In this document: positions 13,501-27,951 of the stretch, piece after piece
How the letters are laid out: every line of letters begins with the position of its first letter
How positions within the stretch are numbered: position 1 is the first letter of the stretch
Source: Stictocephala bisonia
Taxonomy: Eukaryota; Arthropoda; Insecta; Hemiptera; Membracidae
Direction of reading: 5' to 3'
Length of the DNA stretch: 64,000 nucleotides
Assembly: GCA_035578905.1 (NCBI GenBank)
Contig: JAQJVL010000002.1
Location: forward strand, 2,021,229 to 2,085,228
Notes under the pieces: model-generated
Database searches by the model: none
Told to the model about the DNA's origin: nothing
The model's input: only the letters and a program-made list of their open reading frames with translations
Position numbers and translations under genes: made by a program

Positions 13501-16500
13501 AAGCCCTCTTTAAGTGCCTTTAATGCCTTGGGCATATCGTGGCCTTTATATTCAGATGGTAAACTGTCGATCGATTGGACACTAACCTGTGAGGGAAGGT
13601 GTTCACATACCACCGTTCTATGTTGTCCAGTACCATAGTTTCCCCTGCCTCTAGTGGCAAGCCTGTGTATGGCAGTTCCACGTGAAAGGACGCACGTTTT
13701 TTAGTATACCAGGGATTAGCTGACGTCCAATATTATTTTTGCGGCCTAGGCAATGTTAACGGGAGGAATAAGTAATTTGAACATGATCTAAATTTGATCG
13801 GATTTACACTAGAATAAGAAGGATTTTTATGATAAAATGATAAGTTTTCAAAACAATTGTTAAAGAATACCTACTTTACCCACTATTCTACTGATGAATA
13901 CGTTTCAACATTATTTATCCATTATATTTCAGGTTGTTAGGTCGCCATATTTTTCCGAATACAAAACAGTATACTACTTTTACTTTATTAATACAAAACA
14001 GTAAACTAGTTTTACTTTATTAATACAAAACAGTAAACTAGTTTTACTTTATTAATACAAAACAGTAAACTAGTTTTACTTTATTAATACAAAACAGTAA
14101 ACTAGTTTTACTTTATAATACAAAACACTATACTAGTTTTACTTTATTAATACAAAACAGTATACTAGTTTTACTTTATTAATACAAAACACTATACTAG
14201 TTTTGCTGTATTAATACAAAACAGTAAACTAGTTTTACTTTATAATACAAAACACTATACTAGTTTTACTTTATTAATACAAAACAGTATACTAGTTTTA
14301 CTTTATTAATACAAAACACTATACTAGTTTTGCTGTATTAATACAAAACAGTAAACTAGTTTTACTTTATTAATACAAAACACTATACTAGTTTTACTTT
14401 ATTAATACAAAACTAGACCCGTAAAGGAAGGCGGATACATGATTTGCACGCTTAATCATAACTTAATCATAAGTTAAATTGCAATAAATCTCATGCGAAC
14501 GTTTGTTTTTATATCATGGTCAATCTTTCTTTATTTACAAATGTGTATTTATGTTATTATCTACTGATTTGAACTAGATTGGGTGGGAAAAGGGAATTTA
14601 TAGTTCTTACCTCGCCTCGAAAATAAAGTCGATTCTCATTTCATTTTCATACCTGGAACATATATTGCTCTTCTTGTGTATGACAATTGTATTGTTTGGG
14701 TTTTAAAGAAACCAAATTTACCCAGTTGTAATAATAACTGTTTTTTTATACAATTGCACGGTTATTATAAGTAGAAAAAACGAATGATCGACTTAAAAAG
14801 AACAGCTATGTAGCTTGGAATATTTCTGATACTAATCTTAAAGGGTGTTCAATTGAAAATTATTTCTGAAATGTTTTGAATGAAATTGTTAGTATCCATG
14901 TAAGTAATAAATGTGTTACGGGAAAAATTCTAAAAAATTTTTTGATGGGAATATGGCTGCCTAAAGTGACTAATTTGGCCTTTTTGGTGCATAATTCATG
15001 AACAAACCGTTTAATATATTTTATTAACATTTTGAGAATATAGTGGACAAAAGGTACTAACCAACCTAGTATATAGTAAATCTTAATATATATATACTGT
15101 ATATATATACATACATACACACACACAAAAGTGTTACCAATTATTATTCTATAAGTAATATTCGTTCAAATTTTGAGTTGAAATTTGTACAGTCATCTTT
15201 GGCTAAAAAAGTAGATTAATAATATACTAGGGGACACCCCTGTACGCTTCGCATGCCAACCCTGTCACTCGCTGCGCTCGTGACACCTTCGGCCTCATCA
15301 TGTATCTTTTGCCTTCAAATATTAGTAATTAAACTGTATTAAGTAAAATCATATTATTTAAATTCATTTACAGTAGCTAAATCACTGCACTTGATTTGAA
15401 CTCTATTTAGAGTATAAAAATTATAATCAACCAACATTATTATCAAGCCTATTTCAAATGTTTTCATTTTATTTAGCAGCTGATGATAACATACACACAG
15501 ACACATTTATTCGACCTTTTATAATTTACTTGATATTTTACTGTGATGTTAGAGATATGTTTAATCTAACAAATTATTTGGACCATTTAACATTTGCTGA
15601 TGCCACTAGCTGATTATATTTAAATTAATCTCCATAAAAATAACATTGCAGCTTTGACGCCGTGTAGGACGAAAACCTATGGGAATTTCAAAAATGTAGC
15701 TCAGTTATAACATAATAATCAAAATTATCTTTTGAATAAAAAACATTTCATAAAAATCGGTTTAGTAGTAAGTTCAGAAATTGAGTGAACTAAATGACCC
15801 AATTGTTTTAATAATTAGAATATATAAAATTCATTGCTAGAGTTTACTATAAATAACGAAGTTTTGTCCATCTGTCAAATTTGCAGGGTGGGGGCTCTGA
15901 AGGGGAGAAAAGGGAGGGGAATACATTGCTTGTTTGTTAGTGAGTCAGGATCTTTACTACTCTTATCGGCAGTTGTGATAAAATTTAGGACTAAATTCCT
16001 TAGAGCGCTAAACAGGCCGCCCGGACGAACACCCTTTTTTGAGAACCTCAACGAAATTCCCTTGGTATTTTTTTCTTTTTTCAGTGTATTAAAGCTAGAA
16101 TATTTTTGTTTGGTGTATTCTTCTACATGCGTGATGATTAAGTACACTTTGTTCTCAATTTTTTTACAAAAGTGATTTTTTCTGAAAAAAATAGTTGGGG
16201 TCAAAAAAAACACTTGTGTGACATTTTAGTTATAAGACACTACAGTATTATAAAATTAGTATTTTTTTAACGACGGCAGTTTTTATATGTTAACAAGGGA
16301 CCAACGTATCGATGAACTAGACTTGACCTTGTGTTTAATTGTTATGTACAAGATGGCCTAGGTACAAGTAGTGAAATTGTTCCGGCGGAAGACGACAATG
16401 GTTTATCGGGTGTGTAACTGTGTATAGTGAATACAGTACCCTTGAAACTAAAAGCGAAATAACTTTATATTATACTAGCTGTACCCGCCCGCTTCGCCGG

Positions 16501-19500
16501 TCATAATATTGAGTTTGATTTAGAACCTAATAGCTGAAAGAATTCGAGCATTTTTGCTTCTTCTACCAATATTAGATTTTTTAGGAGGCATGTCATAAAA
16601 AGTAAACTGCAAAACAAATAGTTATTTATTTTTTATTTTCACGTTTCACCACATGTTTTAATTACCGAGGAAAAAAGGTTCACACCAAATACAGATCACC
16701 TGATCAAGTAAAAGTAGTGTGTGCTACACTCTCAAGGTGAAATGTAGAACTACAATAAATCAAAACATATACAGTACTGTTGTTGTGAGAACTTCAATCT
16801 GCTTATGGCATGTGAAACTACATTAAACCACACAGTCATATGTTTTTTGTAAACAATTCAGATTCTCCATTTGAATAACATGGGATCTTTAGGAGCCCGT
16901 GGGGTGGGACCCTGTGGACGGATCTGCATCAAACTTCACAGAAACCATCTCGGGAGTATACAGGACAACATCCTAAAGTTTCATGGCGATCGGTTGGATG
17001 GTTTGGCAGCGCATAAACTTCAAACATATATATATATACATATATACAAACATCCTCTTTTATAAATATAGACTAGCTGTACCCGCCCGCTTCGCCGGTC
17101 ATAATATGAGTTTGATTTAGAACCTAATAGGTGAAAGAATTCGAGCATTTTTGCTTCTTCTACCAATATTAGATTTTTTAGGAGGCATGTCATAAAAAGT
17201 AAACTGCAAAACAAATAATTATTAATTTTTATTTTCACGTTTCACCACATGTTTTAATTACCGAGGAAAAAAGGTTAACACCAAATACAGATCACCCGAT
17301 CAAGTAAAAGTAGTGTGTGCTTCACTCTCACACACACTCTCAAGGTGAAATGTAGAACTACAATAAATAAAAACATATACAGTACTGTTGTTGTGAGAAC
17401 TTCAATCTGCTTATGGCATGTGAAACTACATTAAACCACACAAACATATGTTTTTTGTAAACAATTCAGATTCTCCATTTGAATAACATGGGATCTTTAG
17501 GAGCCTGTGGGGCGGGACCCTGTGGACGGATCTGCATCAAACTTTACAGAAACCCTCTCGGGAGTATACAGGACAACATCCATAAGTTTCATGGCAATCG
17601 GTTGGATGGTTTGGCAGCGCATAAACTTCAAATATATATATATACATATATACAAACATCCTCTTTTATAAATATAGATGACATATAAATCAATTTAACC
17701 TGCAATAATTTGTTCGAAAAAGTAAGTACATTCAAACAAATATCTAAACTAATTTTAAAAATGTAACATAAAAAGTTTTCAAACTTGATTCTTAGTTTTT
17801 TATATTATGACATAATATCTTTGTTTTTGTTTTTAATAGTTACGTAATAACCTAAAGAAGAAGGATAATAGCATTGAAAGTTGAAACAACCCCCAAAAAA
17901 GGAGAATATTGATAATTTTCAAAGCCCCTGAAGAGAGGGACGATTTTGCAAGTTTCCTTTAGAAAAAAAAAATAATAATAATAATAAGATGAAATTTTTA
18001 GTTCTAAAAGTTAGTATTTGTTGTTATACTAACAGCAGAAGTAAATAATTTTTTTGCACAAAAATATTCTTACAGATACAATTTTGGCGTACTTTCCCCC
18101 TTCGAGGTTAGGAATAAGTGATTTGTACGAAATCTGTAACAGCAGAGAATAGGTTGTTCGGCATTGTTACTCAACTAAGAACAATACAGTTTTGTTCTTA
18201 GTTGAAGATGGTACAGTCGATAATCACACAACTGTAATTAATGTATTGAATTACTTCATAGGAACTAAACCTCGTCTGGTGACACATTTTGGTGAGATTG
18301 CTCAAACATGTTTTAGAACTCTGATGTAAATTTATCGTCGGTCGGGAAAGGAGTGAAAACAACCCAATTTTACAGCCCAAACTATTATCTTATAGAGTAT
18401 ATACTTGAGACAAATTAGTGTCGTACTAAGCTAACAGAAAATAATTATATTTTTGTATATTCTGTTCAGTAGGCCTAGATGATTGCGATTAGTACTAATA
18501 TGTTTAATCAGTTTAGCAAATATAATTTGAAGAACAATTTGTAATGATTATTTTATTTGTTTTTTAATTGATTGCACAAGGAAATGTGACATTTTACACT
18601 AATTACTCTGTACGAAGATATCATTTTTATTGGTAGTATACTTTGACTTATAATTTTATTCCTCAAAGCTAAATAATTTTAAAAATTGAGCTTTTATTAA
18701 AGGCAATTTTTGTCTTACCAAAAGTTCCTGATTTGTTCAAATAACCTCAAAATTCTTACGTATGTATGCATTTTATTAGAACTTGTTGTGGCAAAGTCGG
18801 GTTTTAAAACATAAGTTAACATTAGATCTGATAAACTAAATTTAAAATGATTGGCTTATTTCTATTGTCAAACGTTATTGTTTGAAATAATTAACTATAC
18901 TTTATTGCAAAATCTACTTGAAATTGACTTATCACAAAACTTAGCATAAGATTATTTATTACAAAATCTGGAGACTGGTAAAAAATTTTTTTACATTTAT
19001 TTTTTTTACAACCTTCTCAAGTCTTATCCGGAACATAGGTTCTTCCAAATTAAGTTGCAAGATTATCCGTATTTAAGGATTGGGTCTAGAGTGCCTCAAG
19101 GAAGTGTGCTTGGACCCATTTTTTATAAGATTCCAGCGAGCCAAGGAGTGACGATTGCAACATTTATATTAAGCTTATTCTCCATAAAACAGTTATAAAA
19201 CCCGTATGGAATCTCATTCTGAGTATGAGCATCAAACAGCAATATAGATAACATCCAAATATTCCAGTCGAAACCACTACGAAGCATATCCCGAGCACAG
19301 CATCATTATTAAAAGTCAAACATTTTGTCAAGGCCGATATTATTAAATTTAGCATCAGCTATTTAGACAACTAAATTATTATCTTAATCACCTTGCCCTG
19401 AATCTTCTAGAAGACAAAAGTGATAGTGTACATAGGTTAAACTTTCTAGATCTTCCTGAAAGATTTATTTGCGTGTTTATTAAGCTATGTTTATATTAGG

Positions 19501-22500
19501 TACGCCATTGGACTACTGGTAAACCATGTTTTTTGTAATTGACCTCACATTTACTTAATATTTAGTTATAATGAATGTATATAGCCCACCATAGATAAAT
19601 GCTATTTAAAAAATAGGAATACCGGAAACTATGAGTAACAAAAAACTGTATTTCTTGCAGTTGAAACCTGCAGTTGAGGTTGCAGTTGAGGCAAACCTGG
19701 ATTCAAAAAACTACGCATTTACTTATCACTATTTCCCCATTCATGATCGACCCTTCTATATCTATACCGTATTCAAAAAGTTAGTTATTAATTAAATATT
19801 CTTGCATTTTTATAAGAAAAAAGCTACGCCAATGTCTTGTTGCCCAAGTGCACAAGGCGAGATAGCAAGCTGATTCTAGGATCCATTTACCTCAAGGAAA
19901 AGCATAGACCGTAATAACTGTGATTCGTTTATTGTCAAGGGCCTCTAAACTCACGAAGTAAGAGGCCTTGCTTGAATGACTTCCGTGGCCGAAGGATTGC
20001 TGTTGCCATTAGCTATGAATGCTATATTCATTGTCGCTAGCTATGGGAAGTAAAAGACTCGTAGCCATCGCCTTCTGAATCGTAATTGCTTGATTTGCAG
20101 TGATTAAATTCCTTTGTTGTAATTTACTTTCAACAGAGAAACTTTTTCATATGAATGAGGACAAAGTTAACAAATATCCATATTTTTGTGGATGAACATA
20201 AATCAACATCATATTTTTACTAGACCTAAGTTGCTGTTTTTAACGATAATGAGGTCATTAAACAAACCTAACAAAAAATGGAAATTCGGTCCAGATTCTG
20301 ATGGTTAAGTGAAATAAATTGAAATTGTCAAAAACGTGATTACCGACATTTAATAAACAGGGTTCTGATGAACTCAGATAGCTTGTCAGAGTGTTGGTGT
20401 AGAAAACCAAAACTCACAAGACATAACCTCATTTTTAGTACATAGCTTTTTGCATAAGACAACTGTGCTCAAATTGTTAGTAAAAGCAAACTCCTATCGG
20501 TGCTACGGTTCACTTTACTCATTTTTAAAGGCAGATAAATCATTCTATGGGGTTTCGTCCCAAAACGGTCCTTCTCGTAGTTGTTTTACATATAAACGAT
20601 TACAATGCCCACACTCGCTACGACACTCAAACACAAATGTATTTTGATAAAGACTAATGTAATGTAAGATTATTTTCCCGGCCAATTACAGAAAAAGACA
20701 ATTAAATTAAAAATAGTAATATTAATTTATATTGGAAGCCTGATGAAAATCCGCTCACACACTAATACTAAGTGTATTCTTGCTAATAATTAAACAAGAT
20801 TGTATGCACCATGACAAACAATCTAAATTTTCACGGAACAGTAAAATGTCCTACCGAAAAGTTTCAAAATCCCTATGTATACTTATAGGTTGTGAAATTT
20901 AAATAAATTTGCATAACAATACGAACATGTAAAATAATAATTTTAAATATATAATAGTCTAATAATAATTGTAATATAATTATTTGTAATATACAATATA
21001 ATAATTGTAATATAATATAACATAATAATAATAATTGTAAAAAAAATAATGTAAAATAATTATAAGCAGCAATGTGGGTTAATAATGAATAGCCGAGGTC
21101 GATTTAAATAAGCGAACGAGCATTGAGAAGTGTAAATAACGGAACGGAAAATATTTACTTTTCAGTTAATTCTCATAAGTATTATGCCGAGAGTAAGGGT
21201 AATGAATGTTTCTTTCCTGTGGGAATGCACGAAATGTGAACCAGGTTTGGCACGTGAAGCAAGTAGGATCTTTAACAATGTTAGTTGATCACCTTGAGTA
21301 ACTGCAACGGTCTGCAAGGACAATTTGCAACACTTGATAGTTAGTTTACTGAACATATCAAGGTCTATTTTCATATGATCAGAAGTCATATACAGTAACA
21401 ATTAAAAATAATCTATTTTATTGATCAAGCTGTTAATCAAACGGTTGTAATTTTTCTTAAAATTTAATATAAGCACCTTATTTATTAGGAATTTAAATTT
21501 TTAAAGCATAGATTTTAAATGTTATTCCAGAAGAAATGTTGAGGGTCAATCACTTTCAAATAACACTAAACCGATGGTTAATTTAATTATGACTAAAATA
21601 TATGAAGATGTCCTTAGTCGGATCTTGCTCCTGATTCTATTTGTTATATTAAAAATAATTGATTCATGGAATCAGTTGTATATAATTGTTGAATGCTATC
21701 ACTGGATTGAGTTAATTCTTCAAGGCAATAACTAGGCAACATGACAGGAATAAACATGCTGTATTGTCTACATCAATGTAGACTGTACAGGAATCAACAT
21801 GCTGTAAACATTCAACGCTGTAAACTTCCTTTTTAAAATTTCAATAAACAGTAAAAACAAAGTTTGTTCTAAAGAAAATTTTACTTTTAAAGATTCGTTT
21901 AAGTTGTCATTTTTGCTACAAATTTGTTTAAGATTTAAACACTTTTAAAATTCCAAACAAGTAAAAAAAAAAAAAAAAAAAAAAAATAGACCTTACACTG
22001 CTTACCGATATTCAAGTTGGTTATTATAACAAATCAAATAGTAATCGTGGTGGCCGGTGTGGTGGCTCAGTGGCTAAGGCTTTAGACTGTAGAAGGCATG
22101 GTCCAAGGTTCGAATCCCCACTGAGCCAACGGTCGGTACTTCACTCGTTGACACACATGCCTGTAGGCCCATGTCAATTAGCGAGTGAAGTTAAAAAAAA
22201 TCGCACTATTGAAATTGTAGGGTATAGGGAATTACTTATGACATTCATTATGAATGTAGCCGATCGTGAATGATTGTTTAGGCTAGACTAAATTATGACG
22301 TTTGCAACACAATAATTGTAGCATGCTGTAGAGAAATTATTTATTTACCCTATTCTAAAAATACACTATTCTTTCCATTAGGTTCCATTTTTTTTTTATA
22401 TTTACTACCTTCTAACCAATTAAGTATGAAACTTATAATAAAATATGACTCAATATTTGAGTTGTATGTAGGCTATTCATACTAAACAATAATTACAAAA

Positions 22501-25500
22501 TGTACCATTAATCAATGATGATATATTCAAATGTTGCGTTCATAAAAGACGAATATTGGATAAAGGCCTGAGGAAAATATCTCAGGTGAGAGTAAGAAGC
22601 AACGATAATGATGTCGCTTCAGCTGTCACAGATGGGTGGTCGCGGCCCTAACCTGATTACTGAACAGCTGATTAACTGTTGCAGTGTCGATCGGCCGTCT
22701 CGATCCACTCACCTCATCACGTAACACTATAACAAGTGAATGAGCAGATACTGTTTAAACTGTACTATTATCATTTAGTGCAACATTACTAATACATTTA
22801 TATGTCAGTGGTTTATAACCTTATAGACCTCTAATCTGTGACATTCCTCTTCTTTGTTGATATCTTTAAAATGAGTTGTCACTTTTTAGAGGCTCCTATT
22901 TAAAAACGTTTACCTATCCCTAAACTGACTCATCAGAACTCAAAGAACTCATCAGTGGTTAGTTTAAACTTTGATGATCATTACTTGTTAAATATTATTG
23001 TTGTTGTTTCTTGTTTAAAATTGTTTAGTACCATTATTATTATTATTGTTAAAGGTACTGCTTCGCTGTTACCATGATAATATTATTAGTTAATTATTAA
23101 GTTTATTTATAATAAGTTTTTTATTTATAAGTTTTGTTATTAATATTTAATTAATATCTTGAATTTTCAATTTTTATCATTGTATTATTATTGTAAAATG
23201 GGGATACTGCCGAAATAAATAAATCTCTATTCATCAAAAAGTTAATAGGGAGGGGGGCTTTTAATACTCCCAGTGTATATTCCTCATAAGACAATGGTCA
23301 ATCATATGTTTTATTGTATAAGATTGCAGATGTCTACAAAGGTAATGTGCTATATACCTTAATATTTAATCTAGTATAAATAAATCACATCTACGTGCTG
23401 GATGTAACCTTACTAATAATGAATCTTGTCCAGATTGGCACTGTCAATACCAAGAAATGCAGAGGGAGGATACGAGCAATGTTCTGTCTATGATGTTGAC
23501 TGGACCAGGGTGTTGGATGGTGGACTCATAGAAGCAGACCCGTCCTGGCCCACCAAGCCTTGTGACAGAGGCTGGCAGTACAACACCACTGAAATACCGT
23601 ACTCTACAATTGCTACTGAGGTATTTTTTAATTACTTTTTTCTCATAAAACCTTGTATTAAAACAAAAACAAAATATATCATTTTCAAAGATTATAATAT
23701 ATTTTTAAACATGTTTACTAAATGAAAAGAACGGTAGTTTCAATACGATGATAGGCACTACAATGATGACAGCACTGGTATAGTATGGCTAGCTGACACT
23801 TCTATAAAAGTCTGGGGTGTCCCTGTTGGATGGCAGTCAAGGTTAAGATGTTGTGTAGGGAAGATAACTTGAGTGTCAGGCTTGTCAGTTAGCTGAAAAT
23901 CAGACTGTGGTTCGGATTCTACATAATAGTTCTTTCTGAGGAACAGACGACCTTAGTTAGTAACAATGACTACACTCATCACACTAATAATTCACCCCTA
24001 TCTTAACGATCGGTGTCTTAATAATGAATAATGACTGATTTCTCTTTCGCAACAAAATTTATTAACTCAGTCGATCCATTTTTGAACGATCCATTACAGT
24101 GACAAGTAGACGTATTGCTGTTTAAACAAAGACACGAATCGTCATTTCTTTATATAAATTTTTAAATATCCTTCCAATTCGACATTTATATATTTTTAAA
24201 GTTTCAAGAATGTTTTATATTAGAAGTGGACAGAATGGGAATGAGGACTTACAAGATGCATGTTACAATACTCGTAATTTAGCTAGAGGTATTTTGAAAA
24301 GACCAAAAGTAAATTTATCATTATTCAAGGTTTCATATCTCTTTCTGGCACCAAAATTGTTTAATTTTTTACCACTTGAAATAAAGAAAATATTAAAAGA
24401 AAAACAAGTTTTGATTAAATTAAAAGGGTGGCTATTTAATCAAGAATATGTTGAATATATGTTTCAAATTCTGAATTAAAAGTTTATTGTTTGTAGAGAT
24501 AAAAATAATTAGTGTAAATATGTATAAAGTGAATTTGGACTAGTTTTAACTGATTTGAGATTGTATTAGCTTAGGTGTGAAAATAAGATTTGTTTATCCG
24601 GAAATTAGGTAAGGTTAACCAGAATGCAGCAGTGGGCCACGCTTATCAGTAAATTATCAAGTGTGAATTTAAGTGTGTGACTGATGAGTCAAGATAGGTG
24701 AACATAGAAGTAGAACACTACTGGACTTGATGCTTGATGGTGAAATATTTCCAAGCAATGTATGTTTATTTTAATTTGTATTTGAAAGTGGAAATAAATT
24801 CATTTATTCATATGTATGAACTTTGTTAGTAGTTTGTTAAGTATATTTTTATGTCTATTGAGATATTATAATGGACGTGCCTATGTATTTAATGAAATAT
24901 TGATGTGGCAAATAAAAAATATAACTGTCTCATCATAAATTGTATGTCTGTATTAATGACACCAAAATAATTATTAGAATTAATTATTTAGTCTATGTAT
25001 AGTAAGGGGATGATTCTTAATATTATTGCTATTCCTATTTAACAATAGTGAAATCGTTTTTCTAAGCTGGTGTAAGTGGGCCATAGACCAGGATGTCCGG
25101 AAGCTATTAATCACGAGGAAGGATACAGGATGCTGTTTGTTCAAGGGCGCAGGAGCTATTTACATATTAATGACAGCTTTATATCTGAATCAGTCCTGAC
25201 TCTAAAAAGAGCTTTTGTTCATTATGCCTATGAGTGTTCATGGAATTATTTTATGCATTGGTTCTCTACCCTGACTACTTACACATACTAATACATAACC
25301 TGTCTGTTGCCAAACCCTATTTTATTACACCCTTAACTAAGGAATAAAACCCTATCTTATTACTTTATTCAATGAAAATAATGATAAAATATATTTTTAA
25401 TGGGGTTTATTTGTATAAACCAACACATAATTCATTGATAATATATCTAAGAAACAAAAAAAAATATTTAAATAGTAAAAAATTTAAACTTTATGAAATT

Positions 25501-27908
25501 TTTAGCAGATTTTTTCCTCACTCAAAGCACTTTACCATCATCTCCTTAGTAGGATGTTCAATGCAAACTGTTTTTTGCAAAAAAAAACTCATTAGTCTAG
25601 TTTTCTTATCCTTTTTTCTAGTACATAAATAAGGGGTAACCAAGTTACACCACGATCAAAACTTGCTTATAACTGACCCAATTTTCCTCCCTAACGTATA
25701 AATTTATTTTATACCAAAATAGGTATAGTATTTATGAACAAATACAAAAACTTTTGTGCTTATATAAAAGCTCAATATTACAATAATCAGGATTTTTTTT
25801 AGGCTCTAGGGTAACTCAGTTACCCCTTGGCAACAGACGAGGGGAGGATCGAAGTCATAACTATCAATCCTAATTCCTAAATGAGTGACTTTTGAAGTAT
25901 CTACTGTACTCGTTTTAAATATTCAAATACGAATTAAGCATATATATATATATATATATAATATAATATATTTAATAATACCCACCCTCCCACCCATACA
26001 CGTACGGTATTATCAGCCCACCTTCCCACCCATACACGTACGGTATTATTAAACCACCCTCCCACCCACACACGTACGGTATTGTTAAACCACCCTCCCA
26101 CCCATACACGTACGGTATTATTAGCCCACCCTTCCACCCATACACGTACAGTATTATTAGCCCACCCTCACGCCCATACACGTACAGTATTATTAGCCCA
26201 CTCTCGCACCCATACACTTACGGCAATATTAGCCCACCCTACCACTCATACACTTACGGTATTATTAGCCCACTCTCGCACCCATACACGTACGGCATTA
26301 TTAGCCCACCCTCCCGCCCATAAACGTACAGTATTATTATATCACCCTCCCGCCCATAAACGTACGGTATTATTATATCACCCTTCCGCCCATACACGTA
26401 CGGTATTATTAGCCCACCGTCCTGCCCATCCACGTACGGTAGTATTAGCTCACCCGCTCGCCCATACACGTATGGTAGTATTAGATCACTCTTCCGCCCA
26501 TACACGTACGGTAGTATTAGTATATTTATTACCATTGTACGTGTATGGGTGGTCGGGTGGGTTATTACCACTGTACGTGTATGGGTGGGTGGGTGGGTCA
26601 ATACCACTGTACGTGTAGAGGTGGGTGGGTGGGTCAATACCATTGTACGTTTATGGGTGGGTGGGTGGGTCAATACCACTGTATGTTTATGGGTGTTCGG
26701 GTGGGTAAATACCACTGTAGGTGTATGGGTGTTCGGGTTTGTTCAATACTAATGCAACAATTTTATTATTGAACTTTTATTATATATATACTACTAGGTG
26801 TACCCGCCTGATCCACCGGTCATAATATTGGATTTGAAGACTTGCAATCAAAATATAAGTAAAAATTCTAACAAATTCAAGAACATTAAAAAATAAATTA
26901 AAGTAAATCAAACTAAGTACTTTATTAATTAATTAATTAATCTAATGTCCAATTAGAACAGTAACTTACTACTGTACTCAATTATTTTTAATTTTAAAAG
27001 TTTAGCCTTCCACAATTTTATTCAATTTGTTTTTATTTTACAGCTGTTAATCAAATAAATCAATCAATTACTATAGCTCCATAAGAATACCATGGGAATT
27101 TTGGAGGCCAGCGGGACGGAGTTCTGAGGTCGGAAAGGAAAATGCTTTCTTAGTGAGCCTCTAGGGGCCAAAATAAATCTATGTACAACATTTAAAGTCA
27201 ATTGGACGTATAGTTTTGGAGAAATAGTGATGAGTGGTAAATGTCTTTTATATTTAAATTTCAAATTTTCCGTTTGTAATCAGTTTGTTCTCTTAGGTAA
27301 AAAAGTTTCAAAGTCTAGAGAAATCTGTAAGTCTACTTTTAAAGGGTACAAACTATTATATTTGACTCTGAATCAATAAAATGGTGTGTTTCTCGCCATG
27401 TTTAGTCATGTCCTATGATCTGCCTATGCATTCTTTAAAACTAAATTGTTAATTTTCCGATTGAAATCAGTGTGTTCTCCTGGATAATAACAAAGTTTCA
27501 TAGTCTAGAAAAATCTGTGAGTCTACTCTTTGAGGCCGTAAATTAACCAATATGATTTACACACACAAATTGAAAATCTAGCTCTACCTAAGGATGAAGG
27601 AGGTGAGATAGAGCAGAAAATCATAGATTCAAAGTTGTAGATCGTCTCAAATCAGATAAAGAATATGATGTTAGTTTTGCTGTAGAACCATTCATGAAGC
27701 CGCTACAGTCCAATTAGAGAAACACTGTTTTTGGCATTTAAAATATTTGGCACTAAAAAGGCTGCCATCTTCGATTTACTAAGGATTTTTTAAAATCCCT
27801 TCTTATTGCACATCTACAACATAAGAACTTTGACTCTACAAAATTTCAGCCTCGTAAGCTTAGTACTTTTTCAGTTACAGCGATGAGTCAGTGGTATTTG
27901 CATTTTAT

Positions 27909-27951
<43 letters not shown>

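Noticed and set aside
15834..16213. Overlapping frames of about 112 codons on both strands
   Set aside because: There is no recognisable domain, no splice sites and a simple composition, so it was not called as a gene.
22063..22130. Possible tRNA gene
   Set aside because: The A and B boxes are good, but the cloverleaf arms do not pair and a SINE body follows. Decayed copies elsewhere support a SINE.
26082..26715. Open frames of 178 and 153 codons on opposite strands
   Set aside because: They are translations of a 36-bp tandem repeat (12 codons per unit), with no start context, splice sites or domain.
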